Shown: one piece after another, positions 1-5,869 of the stretch
Layout of the letters: every line of letters begins with the position of its first letter
Position numbering within the stretch: the stretch's first letter is position 1
Assembly: GCA_013002105.1 (NCBI GenBank)
Contig: JABDKS010000022.1
Coordinates: 1 to 8,729, forward strand
Direction of reading: 5' to 3'
DNA length: 8,729 nt
Source: Pirellulaceae bacterium
GTDB taxonomy: Bacteria > Planctomycetota > Planctomycetia > Pirellulales > Pirellulaceae
Made by a program: the position numbers and the translations under genes
The notes under the pieces: model-generated
Told to the model about the DNA's origin: nothing
The model's input: the letters and a program-made list of their open reading frames with translations, nothing else
Database searches by the model: none

Positions 1-560
1 GGCGTGGGGCGGCTGTAGTTGAGATAGTCGTTTCGTGTTACCGCGTCTCTGAGATCGATGGTCGATATCGCCGACAATAGAGCGACCGATTCAGAAACAC
101 TGACCAGAGAAACCGATAGCTGACCACTCATCGGCTCATAGGCGGACAACTGCATGACTTCGGCATACAACACCGCGTCAGCATTAAACTGGCGAGCAAG
201 TGCCAAGAGTTCATGTTCGTCAAAAGTGCCTTTTCGCAACGGAAGTTCGTCTTGGCAAATAGCTTGACGACAAAGAACCACCTCGAAACAGTTTTCACGC
301 TGCAGGAACTTGGTCAATGATTCCGCAAAATGAGTTTGTTCGCGCAGGCGATGTTGGCGGTCATGAGTCATGACCACCACAACCCGTTTGGGTTTCAAAT
401 ACCCACAGTGACTGGAGACGTGAAAGTTGCGTACCAGTCGCGACACCGCCACGCAGTTGCTTGCCATCGTTGCTGGTGACGGCAACGGCTGCTGTGCTGC
501 GACGGTCGACATCCAACCGAGGCAGATGGCAAAGAGAATCCAGGCGGAGTTTCGGCCCAT
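1..560 (-). CDS. Secreted protein, possible TolB-N/CsgG-like fold, 3' end cut by window
   Basis: This reading frame is open from an ATG at 560 to the left edge (186 codons seen, no stop), so the C-terminus is missing. The N-terminus looks like a cleavable signal peptide: a short MGRNS start, a hydrophobic stretch at residues 7-22 and a likely cut after AAA/AQ near residues 22-23. The mature part has alternating strand and helix character: a KRVVVVM strand at 58-64, a helix around 72-90, then FNADAVLYAEV at 126-136 and a beta-rich section at 148-170. That strand, helix and 'NADAVLYAEV' pattern resembles the small alpha/beta domain of TolB-N, CsgG and related envelope proteins, but I cannot confirm the family. 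Five cysteines (36, 52, 91, 97, 102) are unusual for an exported protein. The start lies 4 bases after the stop of the coiled-coil gene, so the two are probably co-translated and may work together in the envelope. The gene is real with good confidence; the function is unknown. Confidence 0.75.
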   Translation of the reverse strand, partial: MGRNSAWILFAICLGWMSTVAAQQPLPSPATMASNCVAVSRLVRNFHVSSHCGYLKPKRVVVVMTHDRQHRLREQTHFAESLTKFLQRENCFEVVLCRQAICQDELPLRKGTFDEHELLALARQFNADAVLYAEVMQLSAYEPMSGQLSVSLVSVSESVALLSAISTIDLRDAVTRNDYLNYSRPT

Positions 561-564
561 CAGA

Positions 565-570
565 CTACCT
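565..570 (-). promoter_or_regulatory. Ribosome binding site of the secreted protein, overlapping the upstream stop
   Basis: The minus strand reads AGGTAG, 4 bases before the ATG at 560. The AGG sits 7 bases from the start, and the final TAG is the stop codon of the preceding gene. This placement supports the ATG at 560 and suggests translational coupling. The match to the Shine-Dalgarno consensus is short. Confidence 0.4.
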
Positions 571-1662
571 ATTGTTGAAACTGATTTCTCGCATCAGAAC
601 GTCGTCCAGCTCTTGTCGGATCGATTGCAGCATGCGATCCGCATCGTACAACTGCCGTTTTTGTTCGGTTTCTAAGTCCGTAATTTTTTGTTGAAGCGTT
701 CGATTTTCATTGGCGAGCGTCTCCAATTCTCCATTGGCATCCCCCATCGCCTGTTGCATTCGCTGCAGAAGGTTTTGAGCGGAACGCAACTGCTCGGTTA
801 GCCGTCGATTTTCGACGGTCAACGTGTCACGTGATGACTTCAGCCGTGCGTTCTCGTCTTGCAATCGCAATGCATGCTCGGTTGCGGTGACCTGGGCCGA
901 TCCCAGACGTGTGCCGCCTATCACGGGACCATCTAACGGCCCCCCCGCGGCGTCACCCAGCGGCGATGAATGGGTTGTCATTCGGGAACTGACCGAGCGC
1001 GACGGCGCGGGCAGCACCGGAATCGGTCGACGCATTTCCATCGGTGGTGGATCCGTGGGATAGTCTGGACCCAACCCCGGATCGGGATAATCGACCGCTT
1101 GGGGTGGTGATCGCAAAGAATCCAGAGGCTCGGTGGCGTATTGTTGTAGCTGAACACGTTGCGGAGCTGCGGCACGTAGAGTTTCGCGAGGTGAACCGTA
1201 GTTGGCGTCCGTGATTGGCTGCCGATAGGGAGCGGATTGTTCGAATTGTTGGTAAGGCACTTGTGCAGGCGGACCCTGATACTGCTGACGCTGGTGAGCA
1301 GACGGAGCGAAATCTTCGGCAGATTGCACCCCAAACGCCCGGTTGATTCTACGTTTGACCGATTGACCAAACTTATCCAACCGTTGCAATGTGCTTGGTT
1401 TGGGTTGCGGTGGCGTGCCGTAGGGCTGTTGCGCGTACTGCTGTTGGTGGTAGCTGGGTTGATCGTAGTACCGCTGCGGGCCGGGTGCCAGCGCGCCGGT
1501 AACTTGCGCACTGGTAATTGGCGCACCGGTATTTTGGGCATCGGCAGTTTGGGGATCGACGGCGATCACGGCGACGACCATGGTGGCGATCAGGCAGCAT
1601 GGAACGATTCCAGTGCGCGTCTGGATCGCAGTACGAGTCTGGGGGATTGATTGGTCAATCAT
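565..1662 (-). CDS. Exported Pro/Gln-rich protein with C-terminal coiled coil
   Basis: The product has 365 residues. Its N-terminus looks like a long signal peptide or membrane anchor: polar with arginines to residue 16, hydrophobic at 19-35, and a possible cut after TADA at residue 42. Residues 40-250 are low-complexity and disordered, rich in Pro, Gln, Tyr and Ser, with a small basic patch at 94-110 (KFGQSVKRRINRAF). Residues about 262-355 form a clear coiled coil with heptad leucines (ENARL, ENRRLTEQL, ENRTLQQKITDLE). This layout suggests an envelope protein that oligomerises through its C-terminus and uses a flexible Pro/Gln spacer, perhaps across the periplasm. It matches no standard flagellar protein I recognise. 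The start ATG overlaps the stop of the cysteine-containing gene (ATGA at 1662-1659) and has a strong GGAGGGG site just upstream, so it is firmly in the operon. A role in flagellar or envelope structure is inference from the neighbourhood. A different minus-strand frame is open at 978-1541 but has no such protein character. Confidence 0.85.
   Translation of the reverse strand: MIDQSIPQTRTAIQTRTGIVPCCLIATMVVAVIAVDPQTADAQNTGAPITSAQVTGALAPGPQRYYDQPSYHQQQYAQQPYGTPPQPKPSTLQRLDKFGQSVKRRINRAFGVQSAEDFAPSAHQRQQYQGPPAQVPYQQFEQSAPYRQPITDANYGSPRETLRAAAPQRVQLQQYATEPLDSLRSPPQAVDYPDPGLGPDYPTDPPPMEMRRPIPVLPAPSRSVSSRMTTHSSPLGDAAGGPLDGPVIGGTRLGSAQVTATEHALRLQDENARLKSSRDTLTVENRRLTEQLRSAQNLLQRMQQAMGDANGELETLANENRTLQQKITDLETEQKRQLYDADRMLQSIRQELDDVLMREISFNNR
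1491..1550 (-). repeat. Degenerate 15-base tandem repeat, about four units
   Basis: On the plus strand the units are GCGCGCCGGTAACTT (1491-1505), GCGCACTGGTAATTG (1506-1520), GCGCACCGGTATTTT (1521-1535) and a more decayed GGGCATCGGCAGTTT (1536-1550). They encode a five-residue period in the exported coiled-coil protein, read as QTADA, QNTGA, PITSA, QVTGA. The repeat starts at the predicted signal peptide cut and continues into the first mature residues. It probably arose by slippage and expands the disordered linker. Confidence 0.6.
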
Positions 1663-1892
1663 GACCCCTCCGCCGCGTAGTCACACAGGATGGTTATTTG
1701 TTCGCCACAAGAACAAGTGATGACAATTGACTCGATCCGGTCGCCGTTCTTTTGAACCTTTACATCGGGCTGCGACGGGTCTTTGGCGCGTGCACCGACG
1801 CGAACCGATGTTGCTACCGGGACCGGTGACCCTGCACCATTGGCGTGGCTGCAGTTTCCTAGCGTTGTCGATTCAATCACGCTGTTTTGCAT
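1659..1892 (-). CDS. Small cysteine-containing protein overlapping the sigma factor gene
   Basis: The product has 77 residues and no signal peptide or membrane segment. Residues 1-45 are polar and probably disordered. Residues 46-72 form the likely folded part, with a CxC pair at 60 and 62 followed by Cys70 (VITCSCGEQITILCDY). This looks like half of a zinc ribbon or another metal- or thiol-binding hairpin; Cys14 and His16 could supply further ligands. The start lies inside the end of the sigma gene (16-base overlap, different frame) and follows an AGGAG site with 8 bases of spacing, which supports this start well. The stop overlaps the ATG of the next gene. I do not recognise the family. The coupled position right behind a sigma-28-type gene is where a sigma partner such as an anti-sigma factor could sit, but the sequence does not resemble FlgM, so that role is only a hypothesis. 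Confidence 0.75.
   Translation of the reverse strand: MQNSVIESTTLGNCSHANGAGSPVPVATSVRVGARAKDPSQPDVKVQKNGDRIESIVITCSCGEQITILCDYAAEGS
1665..1671 (-). promoter_or_regulatory. Strong ribosome binding site of the coiled-coil protein
   Basis: The minus strand reads GGAGGGG, with the GGAGG core 4 bases from the ATG at 1662. It lies inside the last codons of the upstream cysteine-containing gene, so ribosomes ending there can re-initiate at once. Confidence 0.55.
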
Positions 1893-2590
1893 CGGATCAT
1901 CTCCTGGAGTCGAAATTTTGCGGCGGCCAAAATGCGAGAAACCCGTGATTCGGACAAATCCATTGCGGCGGCGATCTCCGCCAACTTCAGTTCCTCGGTG
2001 TAGTACAAACTCAAAACGATCCGCTGTTGATCGCTCAGTTCTTGGATCGACTCGGCCAAAACTCGTGTCATTTCCTCAGATTCCAACTGGTATTCCGGGG
2101 AATCGACCGACGACCGCCAGCTGCCATGTATGACATCGGACAGGTCATTCCAATTATCGGGTTTGATAAACCGCATCGCCTCTAAGCAATCGACAATCTG
2201 ATCGACGTTCAGTCCCGTGGCATCTGCCAATGCTTCGGATGTCACCGGCGGTTCGATGGACTCGTACGCTTTCTTGACGACGCCGATTTGTTTCAGGACA
2301 GCCTGAGAAACCGGCGACTGCTTTCGCAGTTCGTCGACAATAGCACCGCGGATCCGCGGGTAGGCGAAGGTGCGAAATGCAATTCCCTGATTGGCATCAA
2401 AGCTGTGCGCCGCTTCGACCAACCCGAGCACACCGGCCGAATGCAGATTTTCACGAGCCTCGTCACTGGTCACCATAAAAGTCATGGTGCTCAGGATGCG
2501 CGCGACGAAATCCACATTCTCTAGAATCAGGTTGTCCTGATTGTTGACTTGCGTAACGTGCTTGTAAGTTGTTGTTGAGGCGGTCGCCAT
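1877..2590 (-). CDS. fliA: RNA polymerase sigma factor, sigma-28/FliA family
   Basis: This is a 237-residue alternative sigma factor of the FliA/WhiG type, expected to direct RNA polymerase to late flagellar promoters. Region 2 lies at about 22-90, with the hallmark GVLGLVEAAHSFD (53-65) and FRTFAYPRIRGAIVDELR (72-89). A region 3-like helical segment spans about 95-145. Region 4 lies at about 182-232, where LKLAEIAAAMDLSESRVSRI (201-220) is the helix-turn-helix that reads the -35 element. Region 1.1 is absent, as is usual in this family. The DWVPRS-like stretch that follows the region 2 arginine in most FliA proteins is replaced here by KQSPVSQ (90-96), which may shift -10 recognition. I chose the ATG at 2590; a TTG immediately before it (2593) is less likely. 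No strong ribosome binding site precedes it, and the gap to the upstream gene is about 35 bases. The 3' end overlaps the next gene. Sigma-70 family membership is certain; the FliA label rests on the motifs and the flagellar context. Confidence 0.92.
   Translation of the reverse strand: MATASTTTYKHVTQVNNQDNLILENVDFVARILSTMTFMVTSDEARENLHSAGVLGLVEAAHSFDANQGIAFRTFAYPRIRGAIVDELRKQSPVSQAVLKQIGVVKKAYESIEPPVTSEALADATGLNVDQIVDCLEAMRFIKPDNWNDLSDVIHGSWRSSVDSPEYQLESEEMTRVLAESIQELSDQQRIVLSLYYTEELKLAEIAAAMDLSESRVSRILAAAKFRLQEMIRCKTA
1901..1905 (-). promoter_or_regulatory. Ribosome binding site of the cysteine-containing protein
   Basis: AGGAG on the minus strand lies 8 bases before the ATG at 1892, inside the last codons of the sigma factor gene. 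It is the main evidence that the short overlapping frame is translated. Confidence 0.55.
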
Positions 2591-2625
2591 CAATCACTCG
2601 AGTCTGCGAAGGAAACGTTCACGTC

Positions 2626-2877
2626 TTAGGGACGTCGAGGCTGTCGCGTTTTGTATTCGGCATCTGTCATTCGTATGATGCTGACGCCAATGGACACCAC
2701 ACAACCAAGGAAAACTGCCGAAGTCGACGATCGAAATAGGATGCTTAACGGATCAAACCCAAGAAACACTCCGGTGAGTGTGACTAGCGCAGCGGTCAGT
2801 AACGCAACAAACATTCCCGCAGGGAAGGAGCGTTGCGTGCGAACCCTTTCTCGCCGTGTCAGCGGTTTCGTGGCCAT
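2626..2877 (-). CDS. Small membrane protein with two predicted helices
   Basis: The product has 83 residues. A basic N-terminus (MATKPLTRRERVRTQRS) is followed by two hydrophobic segments at about 20-42 and 50-69 and a basic C-terminal tail (KTRQPRRP). By the positive-inside rule both ends should face the cytoplasm, making a membrane hairpin with a short external loop (about 42-50). I do not recognise a family. The ATG shares one base with the flhA stop (TGATG), which implies coupled translation. A TTG three bases upstream is a weaker alternative start. In many bacteria flhF and flhG lie between flhA and fliA; this small protein occupies that place instead. An accessory role near the export gate is possible but unsupported by sequence. 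Confidence 0.75.
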   Translation of the reverse strand: MATKPLTRRERVRTQRSFPAGMFVALLTAALVTLTGVFLGFDPLSILFRSSTSAVFLGCVVSIGVSIIRMTDAEYKTRQPRRP

Positions 2878-5102
2878 CAATTAGCATCCTGCTGTGTTGG
2901 AACACTCGGATCTATCGCTGGATTTCCCTGTCCATGGGGAGTCGGTGTATTGGAGGGGTGCTGTGCATCTGGATCGGTCTGCCCGCCGGGCTGTGACGGC
3001 GGCAACAAATCAAAGTCCGTGTCGGCTCCGTCGGCCGAAACGACTTCGTCGTATCGAATGATGCCGACCGAATCGATCAGCAGATCGGATGGAATTTCGC
3101 TGTAAGCGATGATGGAAAGCTCCGGTAACGATCGGAAAATCGTCCGCCGCAGTGCGTATCGAATCGACGAATCAACCAACACGGCAGCCGGCTGACTTTT
3201 CAATCGCGACGTCTCCCATTTTGCCTGTAACAGCTGAACCAATCGCTCCAGTTCATCGGGTCGCAGCACAATCGATTCAGCCGATGCATTCTGGCGGAAT
3301 CGATGTTCCAACTTGGGTTCCAAAATGATGACACGGACCTTGCCCTCGATGTCGCGGAAACGATCACAGATCAGGTGACCGATATTGCCACGGATCTTTT
3401 CGGTCAACTGCACGGGGTCTTTTTGTTGGGGTCCGTACTGAACCGCAGATTCGACAATCTTTTCCAATGCGGTAATCGGGATACCTTCGCGCAGGAGATT
3501 CACCAAGACCTGGTGCAGCGTCGCAGGTCGCACAGTATCTGCTTTGATATCTTCCACCGTCGTTGGCGAGATCTTCTTGAGTCGTTCAAGCATCAGATGC
3601 AGATCCTGTCGGCTCAAGAGTTCATGTGCGTGATGACGCAAACATTCACTCAGGTGGGTGATCAGTACGGTTGGCGCGTCGACGACCGTGAATCCGAGTA
3701 ATTTCGCACGACGTTGATCCGCTTCGGAAATCCACGTTGCCGGCAGATCAAAGGCCGGGTCGCGAGTTGCCTCTCCTTCAAGATCGGCATTGATGTTGCC
3801 CGGATTGATCGCAAGATAGTGGTTAACAACAAGTCGACCTTTTCCGATTTCCCGACCGCATATCAAGAACCGATATTCGTGCACATTGACTTGGAGGTTA
3901 TCCCTAATTCGAACATTTGGAATCCAGAATCCGTGCTCCTGCGCCACGTCTTCGCGCAAGGTCGAGATGCGGTCGGAGATCCCTTTTCCTTTCTTGGGTT
4001 CGACCAGCGAGAGCAATCCCGCGCCGATTTCGACAACCACCCGTTCATTCTGCAGAAAGCTCTCCAGACTTTTTTCGACGGGTGTCTTTTCTTCCTCCTG
4101 CTCCTCTTGTGTCTCCGGTTCGGGCTCATTCTGCTTTGCCTCATCTTGGCGTTTGGCGTACAGCACAAACATCAGCACGCCACCGCCGATCAAAATGAAC
4201 GGGATCTTTGGAAATCCGGGCGTCAGCGCCACCAAAAAGAGAATGGCCGGACCGACGTACAGCGACTTGTACCCCAGTGCGGCCTGCTGGCCGATTTCGT
4301 CGCCGAGGCTCGATTCGGACGCCGACTTGGTCACCAAAATACCGGAACTGGTGGCGATGATCAGGGCCGGAATCTGTGAAACCAGTCCATCACCGATCGT
4401 CAGGATCGAATAGACCTGCAATGCATCCATCACACCTTGGCCATCTCCGATCCCCAACATCACGCCGCCCAGAATGTTGACGACCATGATGATCAGCCCA
4501 GCGATCGCATCGCCGCGGACGTACTTACTGGCACCATCCATGGCACCGTAAAACTCCGCCTCGCGGGTCAGGTTCTCGCGACGATCCTTGGCTTCCTCAT
4601 CGGTGATCGCACCTGTGTTCAGCTCGGCGTCGATCGCCATCTGCTTACCAGGCATCGCGTCCAACGTAAATCGCGCATTGACCTCCGAGATTCGTGTCGC
4701 ACCTTTGGTGATCACGATGAACTGGATCGTGACCAGAATCAGGAAGATGACCACCCCGACGATCAGGTTGCCACCAACCACAAAGTCACCGAAAGTCGAA
4801 ACGATCTTGCCCGCCTGGGCGTCCAACAAGATCAAACGGGTGGTGGCTACGTTCAACGACAAGCGAAAGAGCGTCAGCAGCAGCAGCAACGATGGAAAGA
4901 CGGAAATGTCCAGCGGTTTCTTGGCGCCCAACGTGACCAGCAACAACATGATCGCCGAGGCAATGTTGCAGGCCAGTAACATGTCCAGCAAGAACGTCGG
5001 CAACGGGATGATCAGTACGACAAGCGTCACCAGGAACGTGGTCGACAACCACAGTTCGCTGCGCTGGAAGAATCCGAAATTGGAATCGCTAGTTTGCGAC
5101 AT
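2877..5102 (-). CDS. flhA: Flagellar type III export gate protein FlhA
   Basis: FlhA forms the nonameric ring of the flagellar export gate and couples proton flow to export of rod, hook and filament subunits. The 741 residues begin with a membrane domain of about eight helices (about 18-315). It contains the conserved FRLSLNVATTRLILL (79-93), the cytoplasmic-loop motif NARFTLDAMPGKQMAIDAEL (142-161), RGDAIAGLIIMVVNILGG (196-213) and GDGLVSQIPALIIATSSGIL (237-256). Asp198 in RGDAIAG corresponds to the functionally important aspartate of the family. A very acidic linker (about 318-345) leads to the cytoplasmic domain (about 346-690), which binds chaperones and substrates; SLPELSIIAYSEIP (658-671) is typical of its end. 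A Pro/Gln/Asp-rich tail of about 45 residues (697-741) is longer than usual, since most FlhA proteins have about 690 residues. I chose the ATG at 5102 because GGGAG lies 5 bases upstream; the frame is open to a TTG at 5150, but that overlaps fliP and lacks support. The gene starts 10 bases after fliP, and its stop overlaps the next start. Confidence 0.97.
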   Translation of the reverse strand: MSQTSDSNFGFFQRSELWLSTTFLVTLVVLIIPLPTFLLDMLLACNIASAIMLLLVTLGAKKPLDISVFPSLLLLLTLFRLSLNVATTRLILLDAQAGKIVSTFGDFVVGGNLIVGVVIFLILVTIQFIVITKGATRISEVNARFTLDAMPGKQMAIDAELNTGAITDEEAKDRRENLTREAEFYGAMDGASKYVRGDAIAGLIIMVVNILGGVMLGIGDGQGVMDALQVYSILTIGDGLVSQIPALIIATSSGILVTKSASESSLGDEIGQQAALGYKSLYVGPAILFLVALTPGFPKIPFILIGGGVLMFVLYAKRQDEAKQNEPEPETQEEQEEEKTPVEKSLESFLQNERVVVEIGAGLLSLVEPKKGKGISDRISTLREDVAQEHGFWIPNVRIRDNLQVNVHEYRFLICGREIGKGRLVVNHYLAINPGNINADLEGEATRDPAFDLPATWISEADQRRAKLLGFTVVDAPTVLITHLSECLRHHAHELLSRQDLHLMLERLKKISPTTVEDIKADTVRPATLHQVLVNLLREGIPITALEKIVESAVQYGPQQKDPVQLTEKIRGNIGHLICDRFRDIEGKVRVIILEPKLEHRFRQNASAESIVLRPDELERLVQLLQAKWETSRLKSQPAAVLVDSSIRYALRRTIFRSLPELSIIAYSEIPSDLLIDSVGIIRYDEVVSADGADTDFDLLPPSQPGGQTDPDAQHPSNTPTPHGQGNPAIDPSVPTQQDAN

Positions 5103-5107
5103 GCTCA

Positions 5108-5112
5108 CTCCC
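5108..5112 (-). promoter_or_regulatory. Ribosome binding site deciding the flhA start
   Basis: GGGAG on the minus strand lies 5 bases before the ATG at 5102, in the 10-base gap after fliP. It favours this ATG over the upstream in-frame TTG at 5150. Confidence 0.55.
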
Positions 5113-5838
5113 TTACGTGCCGGCAAAGCTTGCAACAAGCGCTTTGGCAATCAGTTGCCATCCGTCCACGAGCACGAACAACAGCAACTTGCAGGGAGTA
5201 GAAACGACCACCGGAGGCATCATCATCATTCCCAACGCCATCAAAATGGTGGAGATCACCAAGTCAATCAGCAGGAATGGGATATAGATACAAAACCCCA
5301 TGATGAATGCAGTTTTTAGCTCGCTGATGATGAATGCCGGCACCATCACCTTGAGCGGAGTATCAATGCGTTGCTGGGGTGGCTCGGTGTTGGACAGATC
5401 CAAGAACAACGCCAGGTCGTCGGTTCTGGTGTTATGCATCATGAACAACTTCAATTCCGACACGGTCACCTCCCACGCATCCTCGAGTCCAAAGCTCGGA
5501 GTCGTCCCCGCTTCGGCTTGTTCGCTCGCCTCCATCAACGGCACAATCGCGTCTTGATGGATCGCTTCGAATGTGGGAGCCATGACAAATAGCGTCAGAA
5601 AGAGACTCAACCCCAACAGTACCTGGTTGGGTGGAATCTCTTGCGTGGATAATGCTCGTCGAACGAACGAGAGCACGATGATGATCCGTGTGAACGCGGT
5701 CACGCTGACCAGCGCCGCGGTGGCAAAACTGAGCGACCCAATCAGAATCGCGACCTGCAGTGGCGCAGCAAGATTGGAAAAGAATTCCGATTCTTTTCCG
5801 CTCTCCATCGCGACTTGTCCAATCAACAGCAAATCCAT
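5113..5838 (-). CDS. fliP: Flagellar type III export gate protein FliP
   Basis: FliP is the main component of the FliPQR export channel in the inner membrane. The 241 residues show the family hallmarks: SVTAFTRIIIVLSFVRRAL (45-63) followed by NQVLLGLSLFLTLFVMAPTF (71-90). The C-terminal block has VPAFIISELKTAFIMGFCIY (166-185) and MMMMPPVVVSTPCKLLLFVL (204-223) before DGWQLI (225-230). Four hydrophobic segments are visible at about 27-49, 72-88, 176-206 and 214-232, and the large external loop lies at about 90-160. The first 26 residues (MDLLLIGQVAMESGKESEFF...) lack the clear cleavable signal peptide found in the E. coli protein. GGAG lies 7 bases before the ATG at 5838. The gene follows the fliO-like gene by 31 bases and precedes flhA by 10. 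fliQ and fliR, which normally follow fliP, are not next to it. Identification is very secure. Confidence 0.97.
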   Translation of the reverse strand: MDLLLIGQVAMESGKESEFFSNLAAPLQVAILIGSLSFATAALVSVTAFTRIIIVLSFVRRALSTQEIPPNQVLLGLSLFLTLFVMAPTFEAIHQDAIVPLMEASEQAEAGTTPSFGLEDAWEVTVSELKLFMMHNTRTDDLALFLDLSNTEPPQQRIDTPLKVMVPAFIISELKTAFIMGFCIYIPFLLIDLVISTILMALGMMMMPPVVVSTPCKLLLFVLVDGWQLIAKALVASFAGT

Positions 5839-5845
5839 TTGCCAT

Positions 5846-5849
5846 CTCC
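5846..5849 (-). promoter_or_regulatory. Ribosome binding site of fliP
   Basis: GGAG on the minus strand lies 7 bases before the fliP ATG in the 31-base gap after the fliO-like gene. No terminator hairpin is evident in this gap. Confidence 0.45.
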
Positions 5850-5869
5850 GTATACGTAGGAAGTTTCGC

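Noticed and set aside
978..1541. Alternative minus-strand frame of 187 codons inside the coiled-coil protein gene
   Set aside because: It overlaps the frame that has a signal peptide, coiled coil and strong ribosome binding site; its own composition is Arg/Pro-rich with no domain.
1237..1650. Plus-strand open frame of 137 codons with a Leu/Val/Gly-rich stretch
   Set aside because: The hydrophobic look comes from reading the Gln/Pro-rich codons of the real gene on the opposite strand.
2591..2593. TTG as start of the sigma factor gene
   Set aside because: An ATG follows immediately in the same frame, and nothing favours the TTG.
3714..4379. Plus-strand open frame of 221 codons inside flhA
   Set aside because: It lies wholly antisense to the clearly conserved FlhA coding sequence, has no recognisable domain and no ribosome binding site; it is a by-product of flhA codon use.
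5103..5150. N-terminal extension of FlhA from a TTG at 5150
   Set aside because: The 16 extra residues overlap the end of fliP, are not FlhA-like, and a ribosome binding site sits in front of the ATG at 5102.
4588..5319. Plus-strand open frame of 243 codons across flhA and fliP
   Set aside because: It is antisense to two strongly conserved genes, ends in a low-complexity His/Gln stretch and shows no family features.
5839..5869. Small palindrome (CGTATACG) in the fliO-fliP gap as an operator
   Set aside because: It is only 8 bases long, occurs in a short intra-operon gap and has no partner site.
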